A DNA stretch of 8,153 nucleotides from Deltaproteobacteria bacterium RIFOXYA12_FULL_61_11 (GCA_001799195.1 MGSU01000098.1:2918-11070); one strand, 5' to 3'; positions 1-6,282 are shown, numbered from the stretch's first letter. Program-made: numbers and translations. Notes: generated by a model from the letters alone, not told the origin.

Positions 1-363
1 CGAACCATAGACCAGCCGTGGGCCGGGTTTGAGTTCAGCGGTGGTGTTCCTGAAGAGAGATCTGAAGAAAAGAACTTCGAGGGCCATGCGCCCTAGCACT
101 CCCAAGGTCGAGGACGGGCTCTCGAGCCGGCTGGAAGGGATCCAATCCAGGGACCTCTGTTGTCCGCAGGTGGTCGGGATGTTGAAGGGCACCGGAGTGC
201 TTGCCCAACGATACACGCGATACAGGAAGCCGAGAATAAAGAGGGTGATGGCCGAATAGGGGAGGACCACGCCGAAGAGACCGTGGAGTTGCCAAGCACT
301 GATTCCCCAGGTGCTGATGACGACCAGACCCAGGACGGCGACGAGGGAGACGAAGACGTTCAT
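1..363 (-). CDS. dsrM: DsrM, membrane cytochrome b subunit of DsrMKJOP (5' part; runs off the left edge)
   Basis: The first 121 codons are present and the frame is open to the window edge. DsrM is the NarI-like dihaem cytochrome b of the DsrMKJOP complex. It sits in the cytoplasmic membrane and exchanges electrons between menaquinone and the DsrK side of the complex, which acts on DsrC. Visible here are two hydrophobic helices, at about residues 4-20 and 28-50. A loop follows with the conserved-looking IPTTCGQQ (62-69), then an LGVLGRMALEVLFFRSLFRN stretch (87-106) typical of DsrM between its second and third helices. The haem-ligating histidines lie beyond the window edge. The start at 363 is chosen because AGAGGA ends 6 nt upstream. 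A second in-frame ATG at 369 directly abuts that site and is unlikely. The start overlaps the stop of the RsbRD gene (ATGA), so the two are translationally coupled. Recognition is from memory of the family, not a search. Confidence 0.9.
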   Translation of the reverse strand, partial: MNVFVSLVAVLGLVVISTWGISAWQLHGLFGVVLPYSAITLFILGFLYRVYRWASTPVPFNIPTTCGQQRSLDWIPSSRLESPSSTLGVLGRMALEVLFFRSLFRNTTAELKPGPRLVYGS

Positions 364-914
364 GGACATTCCTCTCGCGATGGTTCTTCCTGCTGACGGC
401 CCCGCCGACCGCGCAATTCGCCATAGGCCTCTTCGACCCGCTCCAGCATCTTGAAATGGCGATCGCGGAGTTCACGCCCCCGTATATCGTGGAGCAGGTC
501 GCGACTGGCCACATAACGGTCCAGCGCGGCGCGGAGCAGACGTTCGTACTTGGGTTCCAGCTCGGACAGGTTGGCCCTCAAGGTTCCGCCGGAGCGATGC
601 ACGAGGTCTTCGATGACCTTGCGCAGGGAAAAGGCGAAATCCAGAGCCTCGGAGGGCTTGAATTCTTGCACGGCGCGCACGCGGACGAGTTCTTCGAGGG
701 CCTGCTCCAAACGAGGGCCATCGGCTTCACCCAAAAATTCCTCGACCGTCGCCTCAAGGCACCGCCTCGCAGTCGAACCGACCGGATTCGTGAAAACTTC
801 GCGGTTTTTAGCGAACTGAGCGACGGCCTCGGCAGGATAGGTCGCCAGCAAGGCCTCGAACCATCGTTCCAGCAACGTCGATCGATGCTGTTCAAGGAAC
901 TCAATCAATGTCAT
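360..914 (-). CDS. RsbRD N-terminal-domain protein, coupled to dsrM
   Basis: A 184-residue soluble, mostly helical protein with no signal peptide or membrane segment. It matches the RsbRD N-terminal domain family: an N-terminal helix with LLERWFEALLATYP (14-27), the KNREVFTNPVG block (36-46), and RVRAVQEFKPSEALDFAF (78-95). The C-terminal part (about 140-168) is a charged helix, followed by an arginine- and glutamate-rich tail. Proteins with this domain commonly precede dsrMKJOP in sulfate reducers; their biochemical role is not established. The domain takes its name from the N-terminal, globin-like module of stressosome RsbR paralogues, so a sensing or docking role for the Dsr complex is an inference. 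No STAS domain is present. The start at 914 is chosen because GGAG lies 7 nt upstream. The frame stays open up to 1064, but that extension has no protein-like pattern. The stop overlaps the dsrM start by 4 bp. Confidence 0.85.
   Translation of the reverse strand: MTLIEFLEQHRSTLLERWFEALLATYPAEAVAQFAKNREVFTNPVGSTARRCLEATVEEFLGEADGPRLEQALEELVRVRAVQEFKPSEALDFAFSLRKVIEDLVHRSGGTLRANLSELEPKYERLLRAALDRYVASRDLLHDIRGRELRDRHFKMLERVEEAYGELRGRRGRQQEEPSREECP
370..375 (-). promoter_or_regulatory. Ribosome binding site of dsrM, inside the RsbRD gene
   Basis: The minus strand reads AGAGGA here, 6 nt before the ATG at 363-361. The site lies within the last codons of the upstream gene. It decides between the two in-frame ATGs at 369 and 363 in favour of 363. 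Confidence 0.6.
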
Positions 915-935
915 AGCCTTACTCCGACGTGCCGT

Positions 936-949
936 CCACCCCGGGGTGG
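936..949. promoter_or_regulatory. Perfect 14-bp palindrome in the leader of the RsbRD-dsrM operon
   Basis: CCACCCCGGGGTGG is fully self-complementary. It lies 22 bp upstream of the RsbRD start codon and 11 bp upstream of its ribosome binding site, downstream of the candidate promoter. It could be an operator for a dimeric regulator bound just downstream of the transcription start. It could also form a leader hairpin with a 5-bp stem and a CCGG loop. The sequence shows the symmetry; the function is inference. Confidence 0.4.
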
Positions 950-981
950 GGGTCTTCGACAAGGAGTCACTTTCGGGGGCA

Positions 982-1010
982 GATGTATGCAATGGCCTTT
1001 CAAAGATCAA
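982..1010 (-). promoter_or_regulatory. Candidate sigma-70-type promoter for the RsbRD-dsrM operon
   Basis: On the minus strand TTGATC (1010-1005) and TACATC (987-982) are separated by exactly 17 nt. A run of six A's lies 3 nt further upstream (1019-1014) and resembles an UP-element tract. The -35 matches the consensus at four of six positions and the -10 only at three. The expected transcript would begin near 975 and have a leader of about 60 nt containing the 936-949 palindrome. Confidence 0.35.
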
Positions 1011-1065
1011 GGATTTTTTCGTCGGTGTACGCTCTTTCGGAAGGCAACCCGGCACGCTGAGCACC

Positions 1066-1206
1066 TCAGGTCTCGGACGACAACCACCTGTTGTACGTCT
1101 CTAGGTCCCGCAGGAACACCCGTTCGCGCGTTCCCGAGCTCAAGGCGAGATGGAGCTTGACGAATACCGGCGCACTTGCTAGGAGGTCTGCACGGATCGA
1201 AGACAC
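1066..1206 (-). CDS. Possible small protein (46 aa) opposite the sat leader
   Basis: I do not recognise this gene. A frame starting with GTG at 1206 and ending in TGA at 1066-1068 encodes 46 residues with a natural-looking pattern: ADLLASAPVFVKLHLALSSG, a short charged turn, then RERVFLRDLETYNRWLSSE. This reads as a strand, a turn, a strand and an amphipathic helix. About three quarters of its third codon positions are G or C, as in the neighbouring genes. AAGGA lies 10 nt before the GTG. If real, it would be the first gene of the minus-strand operon, 151 bp before the RsbRD gene. Against it are the non-ATG start, only 36 bp between its start and that of sat, and its overlap with the only sat promoter candidate. 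The same frame also stays open antisense through sat, which GC-rich coding strands often allow. Confidence 0.3.
   Translation of the reverse strand: MSSIRADLLASAPVFVKLHLALSSGTRERVFLRDLETYNRWLSSET
1157..1185 (+). promoter_or_regulatory. Weak candidate promoter for sat
   Basis: TTGACG (1157-1162), a 17-nt spacer and TAGGAG (1180-1185). The -35 is good (five of six) but the -10 agrees with the consensus at only three of six positions. It would give a leader of about 50 nt. No better sigma-70 pair is visible upstream of sat. Confidence 0.2.
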
Positions 1207-1242
1207 GACCGATGTGTCCTTAACCTCTAGGAGATCAGGACG

Positions 1243-2436
1243 ATGATACAACCCCATGGCTCCGACAAACTCAATCCCTTGTACGTGGCCGATGCGGCCA
1301 AACGCGCCGCTTTGACCAAAGAGGCTCAGAAGCTCCCCTCGATCGTCATCAGCTCGGCGGCGGCTGGTAACGCGGTCATGCTCGCGAGCGGTTATTTCAA
1401 CCCGCTCACCGGTTTCATGACCCTCGCCGATGCTCTCAGCGTCGCGAAGACCATGACCACCACCTCCGGCTTGTTCTGGCCTACCCCGGTGGTCAACGTG
1501 GTCAAGGACATCACCCCGATCAAGGGCGCCAAGCGAATTGCGCTTCGCGATCCCAACGTGGAAGGTAACCCGATCCTGGCGATCCAGGACGTCACCAGCA
1601 TCGACGTGGCTACCGAAGACCAGATGAAGCTGATGACCGAGAAGGTCTTCCGCACCCTCGACATGAACCATCCGGGGGTTTCCGCCTTCAACACGGTGGG
1701 AACTACCTTCATCGCCGGTCCGATCCAAGTCCTCAGCTACTCCTACTTCGCCACCGAGTTCCCCGAGACCTTCCGCACTGCGGTGGAAATGCGCGACCTG
1801 ATCAAGAAGAACGGCTGGGACAACGGCAACGTCGTCGCTTTCCAAACCCGCAACCCGATGCACCGCGCCCACGAAGAGCTGGTCAAGATGGCCATGGAGC
1901 GCCTGCACTGCAAGGGCGCAATCATCCACATGCTGCTCGGCAAGCTCAAGAAGGGCGACATTCCCGCCGACGTCCGTGATGCCTGCATCCGCAAGATGGC
2001 TGAACTCTACTTCAAACCGAACACCGTCGAGATCACCGGCTACGGCTTCGACATGCTCTACGCCGGTCCTCGTGAAGCCGTACTGCACGCCGTCTTCCGC
2101 CAGAACATGGGTGCAACCCACCTCATCGTCGGCCGCGACCATGCCGGTGTCGGCGACTACTACGGTCCCTTCGACGCCCAGACCATTTTCCACAACGAAG
2201 TGCCCAAGAACGCCCTCAAGATCCAGATCTTCGAGGCCGACAACACGGCTTTCAGCAAGGAACTCGGCAAGGTGATCATGATGCGCGAAGCGCCCGAAGG
2301 TCACAAGAAAGAAAGCTTCGTCGCCCTCTCCGGCACCAAGGTGCGCGAGATGCTCTCCAAGGGCGAGGCTCTGCCGCCCGAGTTCGCCCGGCCCGAAGTC
2401 GCCAAGATCCTCATGGGGTACTATCAGAGTCTGTGA
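1243..2436 (+). CDS. sat: Sulfate adenylyltransferase (ATP sulfurylase)
   Basis: A cytoplasmic enzyme of 397 residues that interconverts ATP plus sulfate with APS plus pyrophosphate. It activates sulfate in reducers and yields ATP from APS in oxidisers. Both active-site blocks are intact: QTRNPMHRAHE (201-211), and GRDHAGVGDYYGPFDAQ (297-313), which binds nucleotide. The ALSGTKVREML block (361-371) and a family-typical C-terminus (FARPEVAKILMGYY) are also present. There is no fused APS kinase domain. The region at 328-355, where many bacterial and archaeal Sats carry a cysteine-rich metal site, reads IFEADNTAFSKELGKVIMMR and has no cysteine. The start is an ATG with AGGAG 9 nt upstream. Codon use is strongly biased to C- and G-ending codons (AAC, AAG, ATC, GAC), as expected for a highly expressed gene. 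It is divergent from the dsrM operon. Transcription may continue into the glycosyltransferase gene, since no terminator hairpin follows. Confidence 0.97.
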   Translation: MIQPHGSDKLNPLYVADAAKRAALTKEAQKLPSIVISSAAAGNAVMLASGYFNPLTGFMTLADALSVAKTMTTTSGLFWPTPVVNVVKDITPIKGAKRIALRDPNVEGNPILAIQDVTSIDVATEDQMKLMTEKVFRTLDMNHPGVSAFNTVGTTFIAGPIQVLSYSYFATEFPETFRTAVEMRDLIKKNGWDNGNVVAFQTRNPMHRAHEELVKMAMERLHCKGAIIHMLLGKLKKGDIPADVRDACIRKMAELYFKPNTVEITGYGFDMLYAGPREAVLHAVFRQNMGATHLIVGRDHAGVGDYYGPFDAQTIFHNEVPKNALKIQIFEADNTAFSKELGKVIMMREAPEGHKKESFVALSGTKVREMLSKGEALPPEFARPEVAKILMGYYQSL

Positions 2437-2462
2437 CCCATCTGTCCTCTCCCTATCCGAGC

Positions 2463-2567
2463 ATGTCTGAACACGACCCTACACGCATCCTGACCTCGTC
2501 CGATTTCCGGAACTGGTCCCTCAATACCCCATGGGCCCCCTCCCGATGGGCCGCAACCACTGCATGA
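2463..2567 (+). CDS. Possible 34-codon leader ORF overlapping the glycosyltransferase start
   Basis: ATG at 2463 opens a 34-residue frame with three tryptophans. It ends in a TGA at 2565-2567 that overlaps an in-frame ATG (2564) of the glycosyltransferase in the ATGA arrangement. No ribosome binding site precedes it and I recognise no family, so it may be chance. If it is translated, the glycosyltransferase would probably begin at 2564 by coupling. Confidence 0.15.
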   Translation: MSEHDPTRILTSSDFRNWSLNTPWAPSRWAATTA

Positions 2568-4858
2568 ACTCGCCTGGTTTCATACATCCTCCTCGAACCC
2601 TAGGCCTCGTCGCCACGGCTCTATTCCTGCTCGTCCTCTTCCAATTCCTCTATGCGCGATGGTTGATCACGGAATGCGACCAGATCACCGGGAATGACAG
2701 CAACCCGAATCTCGTGCAAGTCATCGACGTTCACGGCCAGATCGACGCAATCCAGGCCGCGTGCATGGGAAATGCACCGAATACCTGCGTTGAGAGCATA
2801 TTGAAGCTTGTACAGCAAAGGGACTCCAGAACGACCTTCATGCCTCTGGTCACCGACCTCCTGGGAAGGGTCTTCGGTTTTTCACTCGATCGCGTGCGCC
2901 TCTACAACCAACTCTACGTCTGGCTCACGATCCTAGCTCTGTTCTCGATCGGGTTGCAGCTCAGAGATCCGATCTGCGGCGTGCTGGCTGCTTTCCTCTC
3001 CACCACTTCCCTTACCTTCCTGCACCTCGCCACCCACTACGAACACGATTTCCAGGCCCTTGCCTTCACCACGCTGGTTATCGCCTGTCTGCTCTGGACC
3101 CAGGGGTTTCGTCGGCCGTGGCGGTCCCTGCTCTTCGGCACCGTCTTCGGTATCGGGCTCCTCTTCCGACCTCACATCCTCTTCTATTGCGGAGGCCTCA
3201 TCCTCTGGGAAACGTGGCAGATCCTGCGCCTACCGACCACACCGAGCATTCCTAGGATTCGACGCTTCTTCAACCTCATCCCGACCATGTTTCCTGTTCT
3301 TGTTCTAACAACAATAGGATACGCTAAACATACCGAGCATCTGCTCGGTTTATTCACCGCGCGTATCTCCGCCTACTGGACGGGGATCAACGAACAGAAC
3401 GCTAGGTTGTTTTGTACCTCGAACAATCCTCCTCCCTGTTCCTTCGAGGCAGCCTTGTTCTACCCCCTGGCCCTCGTGCAGTACCTTTCCCCCCTGGTTG
3501 GCCTCCTGGCCCTCTTCGCCCTGGGTTTCTTGCTCTGGAAGAGGTCCAGAGGATGCGTCCCGATACTGTTGTGGTTGGCTTCTTCCCTCGTCTTCCTGAC
3601 CGTCATTCCGACGAAGCAGGAACGGTACATCCTCCCAGCCCTACCGGCCCTCAGCCTTGCCTGCGCTCTGGCTATCTGCAGCCTTCGTACTTCCCTCGGC
3701 CGGTCCCTGGCCTTCGCAGCCCTCCTCCCCCCCCTGGTCAGTGCTCCTATCCTCTACAATCCTCGAGTTCCCATAGAGAGTATCCTGCGCTTCATGCTGC
3801 CCCTGCCGATGGTGTCCCCAATCGGTCCGGAAACAACCCCCTTCTGCACGAAGAGGGCCCTGAACGAAATCATCTCCAAACTCGCTCAGTCGAGCGCAGT
3901 CCAGCGCCACCCCCTCCACCTCAACCTCTATAGTTCCACCCAGGTATTCGATCCCGACCACCTCCACTACCTCTTATGGTCGAGCCTCCCAGGCCTCGTT
4001 GTCTCGAAGATGTATCCTATTGAAATTACTAAACCAAATGCCGACTATACCCTCCTCTGGTATCACCCCGACGATACCATCTTCTGTCCTCGTTTCTTCA
4101 GAGCTGGGCCTACCCCCATGGACGAGGCAGGAGAGGAGGAACCTAGGCTCGTACCGCTCGAGTTCGGGTTGATCGTCCCCGGGAGCCCCCGCCCCAAACC
4201 TCCCACCCCCCTCGAACTGACCTACCACTGCATGAACCTTGCAGAGAAGCTGGAAGAGAGGGCTATCTTGGAGCAGTTACCGATCGCGCAGTGGGCAGAA
4301 CGGACCCTCCAACACAATATCCTGGAACAGCACTGGAGCTGTGATGCCAGGTATCACGCGGTCTTGTTGCGGCATCCCGCCCTGCCCTCACACGTCACCG
4401 AGTTCTCGCTCCAGCCCGCGCTCAACACCATCGCGACGTTCAACGCTCAGGCCGACCCTGTTTCCGGCCTGATGCAATCCGTCGGTGCCGGGCCTTTCTC
4501 CCTGACGTATGCGTACGACTTTTCCCAAACCGGGACCTATCAACTCTGGTACCAGGGTCCTCCGTGCCGGTGCGATCTGAGCATCTTCACCGAGGGGCCG
4601 AACGGTGCGGCTCAACTCGGCACCTGGGCCTTTCCCCGACCGTGCTCCCTGGATACAAAGGGACGCATCTGGAACCCGACCCCGTGCTTTACAATCGCCT
4701 CCCCGGGGGTGCATCGCCTGGTTCTCACGGTCTCCCACCCCCTGCAGAGTCTCGCCTGGATCTACCTACGCAGGGTGGCCTCGACCGCATTGTCGGAGCA
4801 AGCCTGCAACAGTGTAAATTATATCAATTTGTTACATGAATACTCTATGGTCGAGTGA
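2531..4858 (+). CDS. Polytopic GT-C (ArnT/PMT-like) glycosyltransferase with a long C-terminal extracytoplasmic region
   Basis: A 775-residue membrane protein, probably a lipid-linked-sugar glycosyltransferase of the GT-C fold acting on the outer face of the membrane; donor and acceptor are unknown. A first helix (about 23-46) leads to a long loop carrying Glu48 and Asp50 (TECD), where GT-C enzymes keep their catalytic acid. Then come FMPLVTDLLGRVFG (103-116), helices at about 127-142, 148-168, 174-190, 199-225, 250-264, 309-336, 341-360 and 367-407, RPH (213-215), and KQERYILPALP (362-372), a hallmark of ArnT-like enzymes. Residues 410-775 have no membrane span. Residues 625-750 look like a beta-sandwich, possibly carbohydrate-binding, with cysteines at 679, 681, 705 and 719. 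No start has a clear ribosome binding site: 2531, 2546 and 2564 are all possible, and 2564 leaves a sensible 11-residue tail before the first helix. Codon use is less biased than in sat and the coding strand is rich in C. It ends 21 bp from the convergent dsrN. Confidence 0.85.
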   Translation: MGPLPMGRNHCMNSPGFIHPPRTLGLVATALFLLVLFQFLYARWLITECDQITGNDSNPNLVQVIDVHGQIDAIQAACMGNAPNTCVESILKLVQQRDSRTTFMPLVTDLLGRVFGFSLDRVRLYNQLYVWLTILALFSIGLQLRDPICGVLAAFLSTTSLTFLHLATHYEHDFQALAFTTLVIACLLWTQGFRRPWRSLLFGTVFGIGLLFRPHILFYCGGLILWETWQILRLPTTPSIPRIRRFFNLIPTMFPVLVLTTIGYAKHTEHLLGLFTARISAYWTGINEQNARLFCTSNNPPPCSFEAALFYPLALVQYLSPLVGLLALFALGFLLWKRSRGCVPILLWLASSLVFLTVIPTKQERYILPALPALSLACALAICSLRTSLGRSLAFAALLPPLVSAPILYNPRVPIESILRFMLPLPMVSPIGPETTPFCTKRALNEIISKLAQSSAVQRHPLHLNLYSSTQVFDPDHLHYLLWSSLPGLVVSKMYPIEITKPNADYTLLWYHPDDTIFCPRFFRAGPTPMDEAGEEEPRLVPLEFGLIVPGSPRPKPPTPLELTYHCMNLAEKLEERAILEQLPIAQWAERTLQHNILEQHWSCDARYHAVLLRHPALPSHVTEFSLQPALNTIATFNAQADPVSGLMQSVGAGPFSLTYAYDFSQTGTYQLWYQGPPCRCDLSIFTEGPNGAAQLGTWAFPRPCSLDTKGRIWNPTPCFTIASPGVHRLVLTVSHPLQSLAWIYLRRVASTALSEQACNSVNYINLLHEYSMVE

Positions 4859-4879
4859 GCTCAGGGTTTGACGACTACT

Positions 4880-6274
4880 CTACGATGATCCATCCCTTTC
4901 GACTCGATGGTTCCTGGCCCGTTCTAAAAGGCAAGCTGCCCAGTCCTGCGTCGCTCGGGCATGGAGATGAGTGTACGAGGCCAGGACTTGATAGCGTACC
5001 ACCGCGTCCCGCCGAGCTCCAAAACCCTGCCCACGATCAAGCCGATAGGCCGTCGGGTGGACAATGTTTGCCGCGGCCGAGTAATGGAACTCATGGCCCC
5101 TAAGGCTCATACCCATGGGAAAGAAAGGATTGGGAGCATCGACCACGGCCTCGACATACCCATGGCCCCTGGGTTTCTCGAAGACCTGGAAGTCGAGATC
5201 CAGGACCGAGCAGAGCTCATGGCGCCTTCCCTCGACCAACACGCTGCGGCCGAGGAAGATGGCTCCACCGCACTCAGCGTAGATAGGTAACCCGGCCTCC
5301 GCCGCCTCGCGCACCTCGACCAGGAAGTCGCGATTGGCCGCCAGACGCTCTGCATGGACCTCGGGGAACCCCCCGCCCAGATACAAAGTATCGAGTTCCG
5401 GCAACCTCTTGTCAGTCAAGGCATCGAGGAAGATCAGCTCGGCACCTCCGGCTTCGAGCTGTTCGAGGTTCTCGGGATAATAGAAGTGGAAAGCCCGGTC
5501 CCGGACCACGCCGATGCGGACAGGATCGGCGGACGAGCGAAAGGTTTCTGACCCGAGCTGAGGAGGAAGGTTGATAGGGCTTGCGACGGAGAGCATGGTC
5601 TCGAGTTCGAAATACCGCTCACCGACTTCGGCCAAGCGATCCAGGAACATGGCCGCATCCTCTCGTTCAGCGGCCGGGTGCAAACCGAGGTACCGCTCGC
5701 CGACCAGGGCTTGGTCGAGTACGGGCAACACTCCGAGTACCGGGATAGCCTCGATGAAGCCGAGCGCTTCTCGCAAGACGGCCTCGTGCCGTTTGCCCGC
5801 GACTTTGTTGAGGATCACGCCGGCGAGTTGCAACTCGGGATCGTGAGCCCTGCAACCTCGGACCAGGGCGGCGATGGTCCCCGTACATTTGGTGCAATCG
5901 AGCACGAGGAGCACCGGCAGGCCCAGAAGTTTCGCCAGGGCTGCCGTGCTGTAGGATCCTCGTCCGTCAAGACCGTCGAAGAGGCCTCGATTACCTTCAA
6001 CCAACATGAAATCAAGATCTCGAGCGGCCTCGACAAGGGTTTCCCGAACCACCGTTTCTCCCATCAAGAACACATCGAGGTTACGACAAGGTCTGCCGCC
6101 GGCGGCGGTCAACCAACCGGGATCGATGAAATCCGGTCCCTTCTTGCAAGCCCCGAGGACGAGACCGCGACGGCGCAAAGCTGTGACCAGGGAGAGACTT
6201 ATCATGGTCTTGGCGGAACTGCCGCGCAGCGCTGCTACCACCAAGCCTCGGGGGGACGATGTTGGAGAGGACAC
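4880..6274 (-). CDS. dsrN: DsrN, siroheme amidase of the CbiA/CobB (cobyrinate a,c-diamide synthase) family
   Basis: 464 residues, the full family length. DsrN uses glutamine and ATP to amidate siroheme to the siroamide form used in DsrAB. The N-terminal nucleotide-binding domain has a P-loop at 16-23 reading LRGSSAKT, then KKGPDFIDPGW (44-54) and NLDVFLM (65-71), with LVEGNRGLFDG (91-101) further on. The C-terminal class I glutamine amidotransferase domain (about 252-450) has LYLGGGFPEVHAERLA (297-312), the nucleophile Cys335 in YAECGG, and GHEFHYS (393-399) with the catalytic histidine. The start is GTG at 6274, supported by GGAG 8 nt upstream. It lies 73 bp downstream of dsrL on the same strand, so the two probably share a transcript. 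The assignment to DsrN rather than CbiA of cobalamin synthesis rests on that neighbour, the sat and dsrM context, and the LRGxSxKT-type P-loop I associate with DsrN. No cobalamin genes are seen here. Confidence 0.85.
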   Translation of the reverse strand: MSSPTSSPRGLVVAALRGSSAKTMISLSLVTALRRRGLVLGACKKGPDFIDPGWLTAAGGRPCRNLDVFLMGETVVRETLVEAARDLDFMLVEGNRGLFDGLDGRGSYSTAALAKLLGLPVLLVLDCTKCTGTIAALVRGCRAHDPELQLAGVILNKVAGKRHEAVLREALGFIEAIPVLGVLPVLDQALVGERYLGLHPAAEREDAAMFLDRLAEVGERYFELETMLSVASPINLPPQLGSETFRSSADPVRIGVVRDRAFHFYYPENLEQLEAGGAELIFLDALTDKRLPELDTLYLGGGFPEVHAERLAANRDFLVEVREAAEAGLPIYAECGGAIFLGRSVLVEGRRHELCSVLDLDFQVFEKPRGHGYVEAVVDAPNPFFPMGMSLRGHEFHYSAAANIVHPTAYRLDRGQGFGARRDAVVRYQVLASYTHLHARATQDWAACLLERARNHRVERDGSS

Positions 6275-6282
6275 GGGGAATT

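Larger units (their letters stand above)
915..1242. other. Divergent intergenic control region between the RsbRD-dsrM operon and sat
   Basis: This 328-bp stretch separates two divergent start codons. From left to right it holds the ribosome binding site of the RsbRD gene (GGAG on the minus strand, 922-925), a perfect 14-bp palindrome (936-949), and a candidate minus-strand promoter (982-1010). An A-tract lies upstream of that promoter on its strand (1014-1019). Further right are a possible 46-codon minus-strand gene (1066-1206), a weak plus-strand promoter candidate (1157-1185), and the sat ribosome binding site (AGGAG at 1229-1233, 9 nt before the ATG). I see no tRNA, no convincing intrinsic terminator and no riboswitch I can recognise. 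Confidence 0.7.

Noticed and set aside
996-1019. Possible intrinsic terminator: CCTT/AAGG followed by six T's
   Set aside because: The stem is only 4 bp with no G+C-rich core, and no plus-strand gene ends just upstream. The T run is better read as an A-tract upstream of a minus-strand promoter.
456-1160. A 234-codon plus-strand frame opposite the RsbRD gene
   Set aside because: It is the mirror of the RsbRD coding frame, which has clear family motifs; the plus-strand translation has none.
1066-2304. A 412-codon minus-strand frame lying antisense to sat
   Set aside because: Within sat it mirrors a well-conserved, strongly biased coding sequence, and such long antisense frames arise from GC-rich codon use. 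Its translation there is rich in His, Asp, Val and Gly with no recognisable family. Only its last 46 codons, outside sat, were kept as a weak candidate.
4818-4823. A perfect TATAAT on the minus strand in the AT-rich end of the glycosyltransferase gene
   Set aside because: No -35 element lies at 16-18 nt, and transcription would run antisense into the glycosyltransferase gene. The AT-rich composition explains it.
4859-4879. Bidirectional terminator between the convergent glycosyltransferase and dsrN genes
   Set aside because: The gap is only 21 bp, with no inverted repeat or T run on either strand.
6095-6106. GCCGCCGGCGGC palindrome
   Set aside because: It is inside dsrN and encodes an Ala-Ala-Gly-Gly stretch; GC-rich codons explain it.
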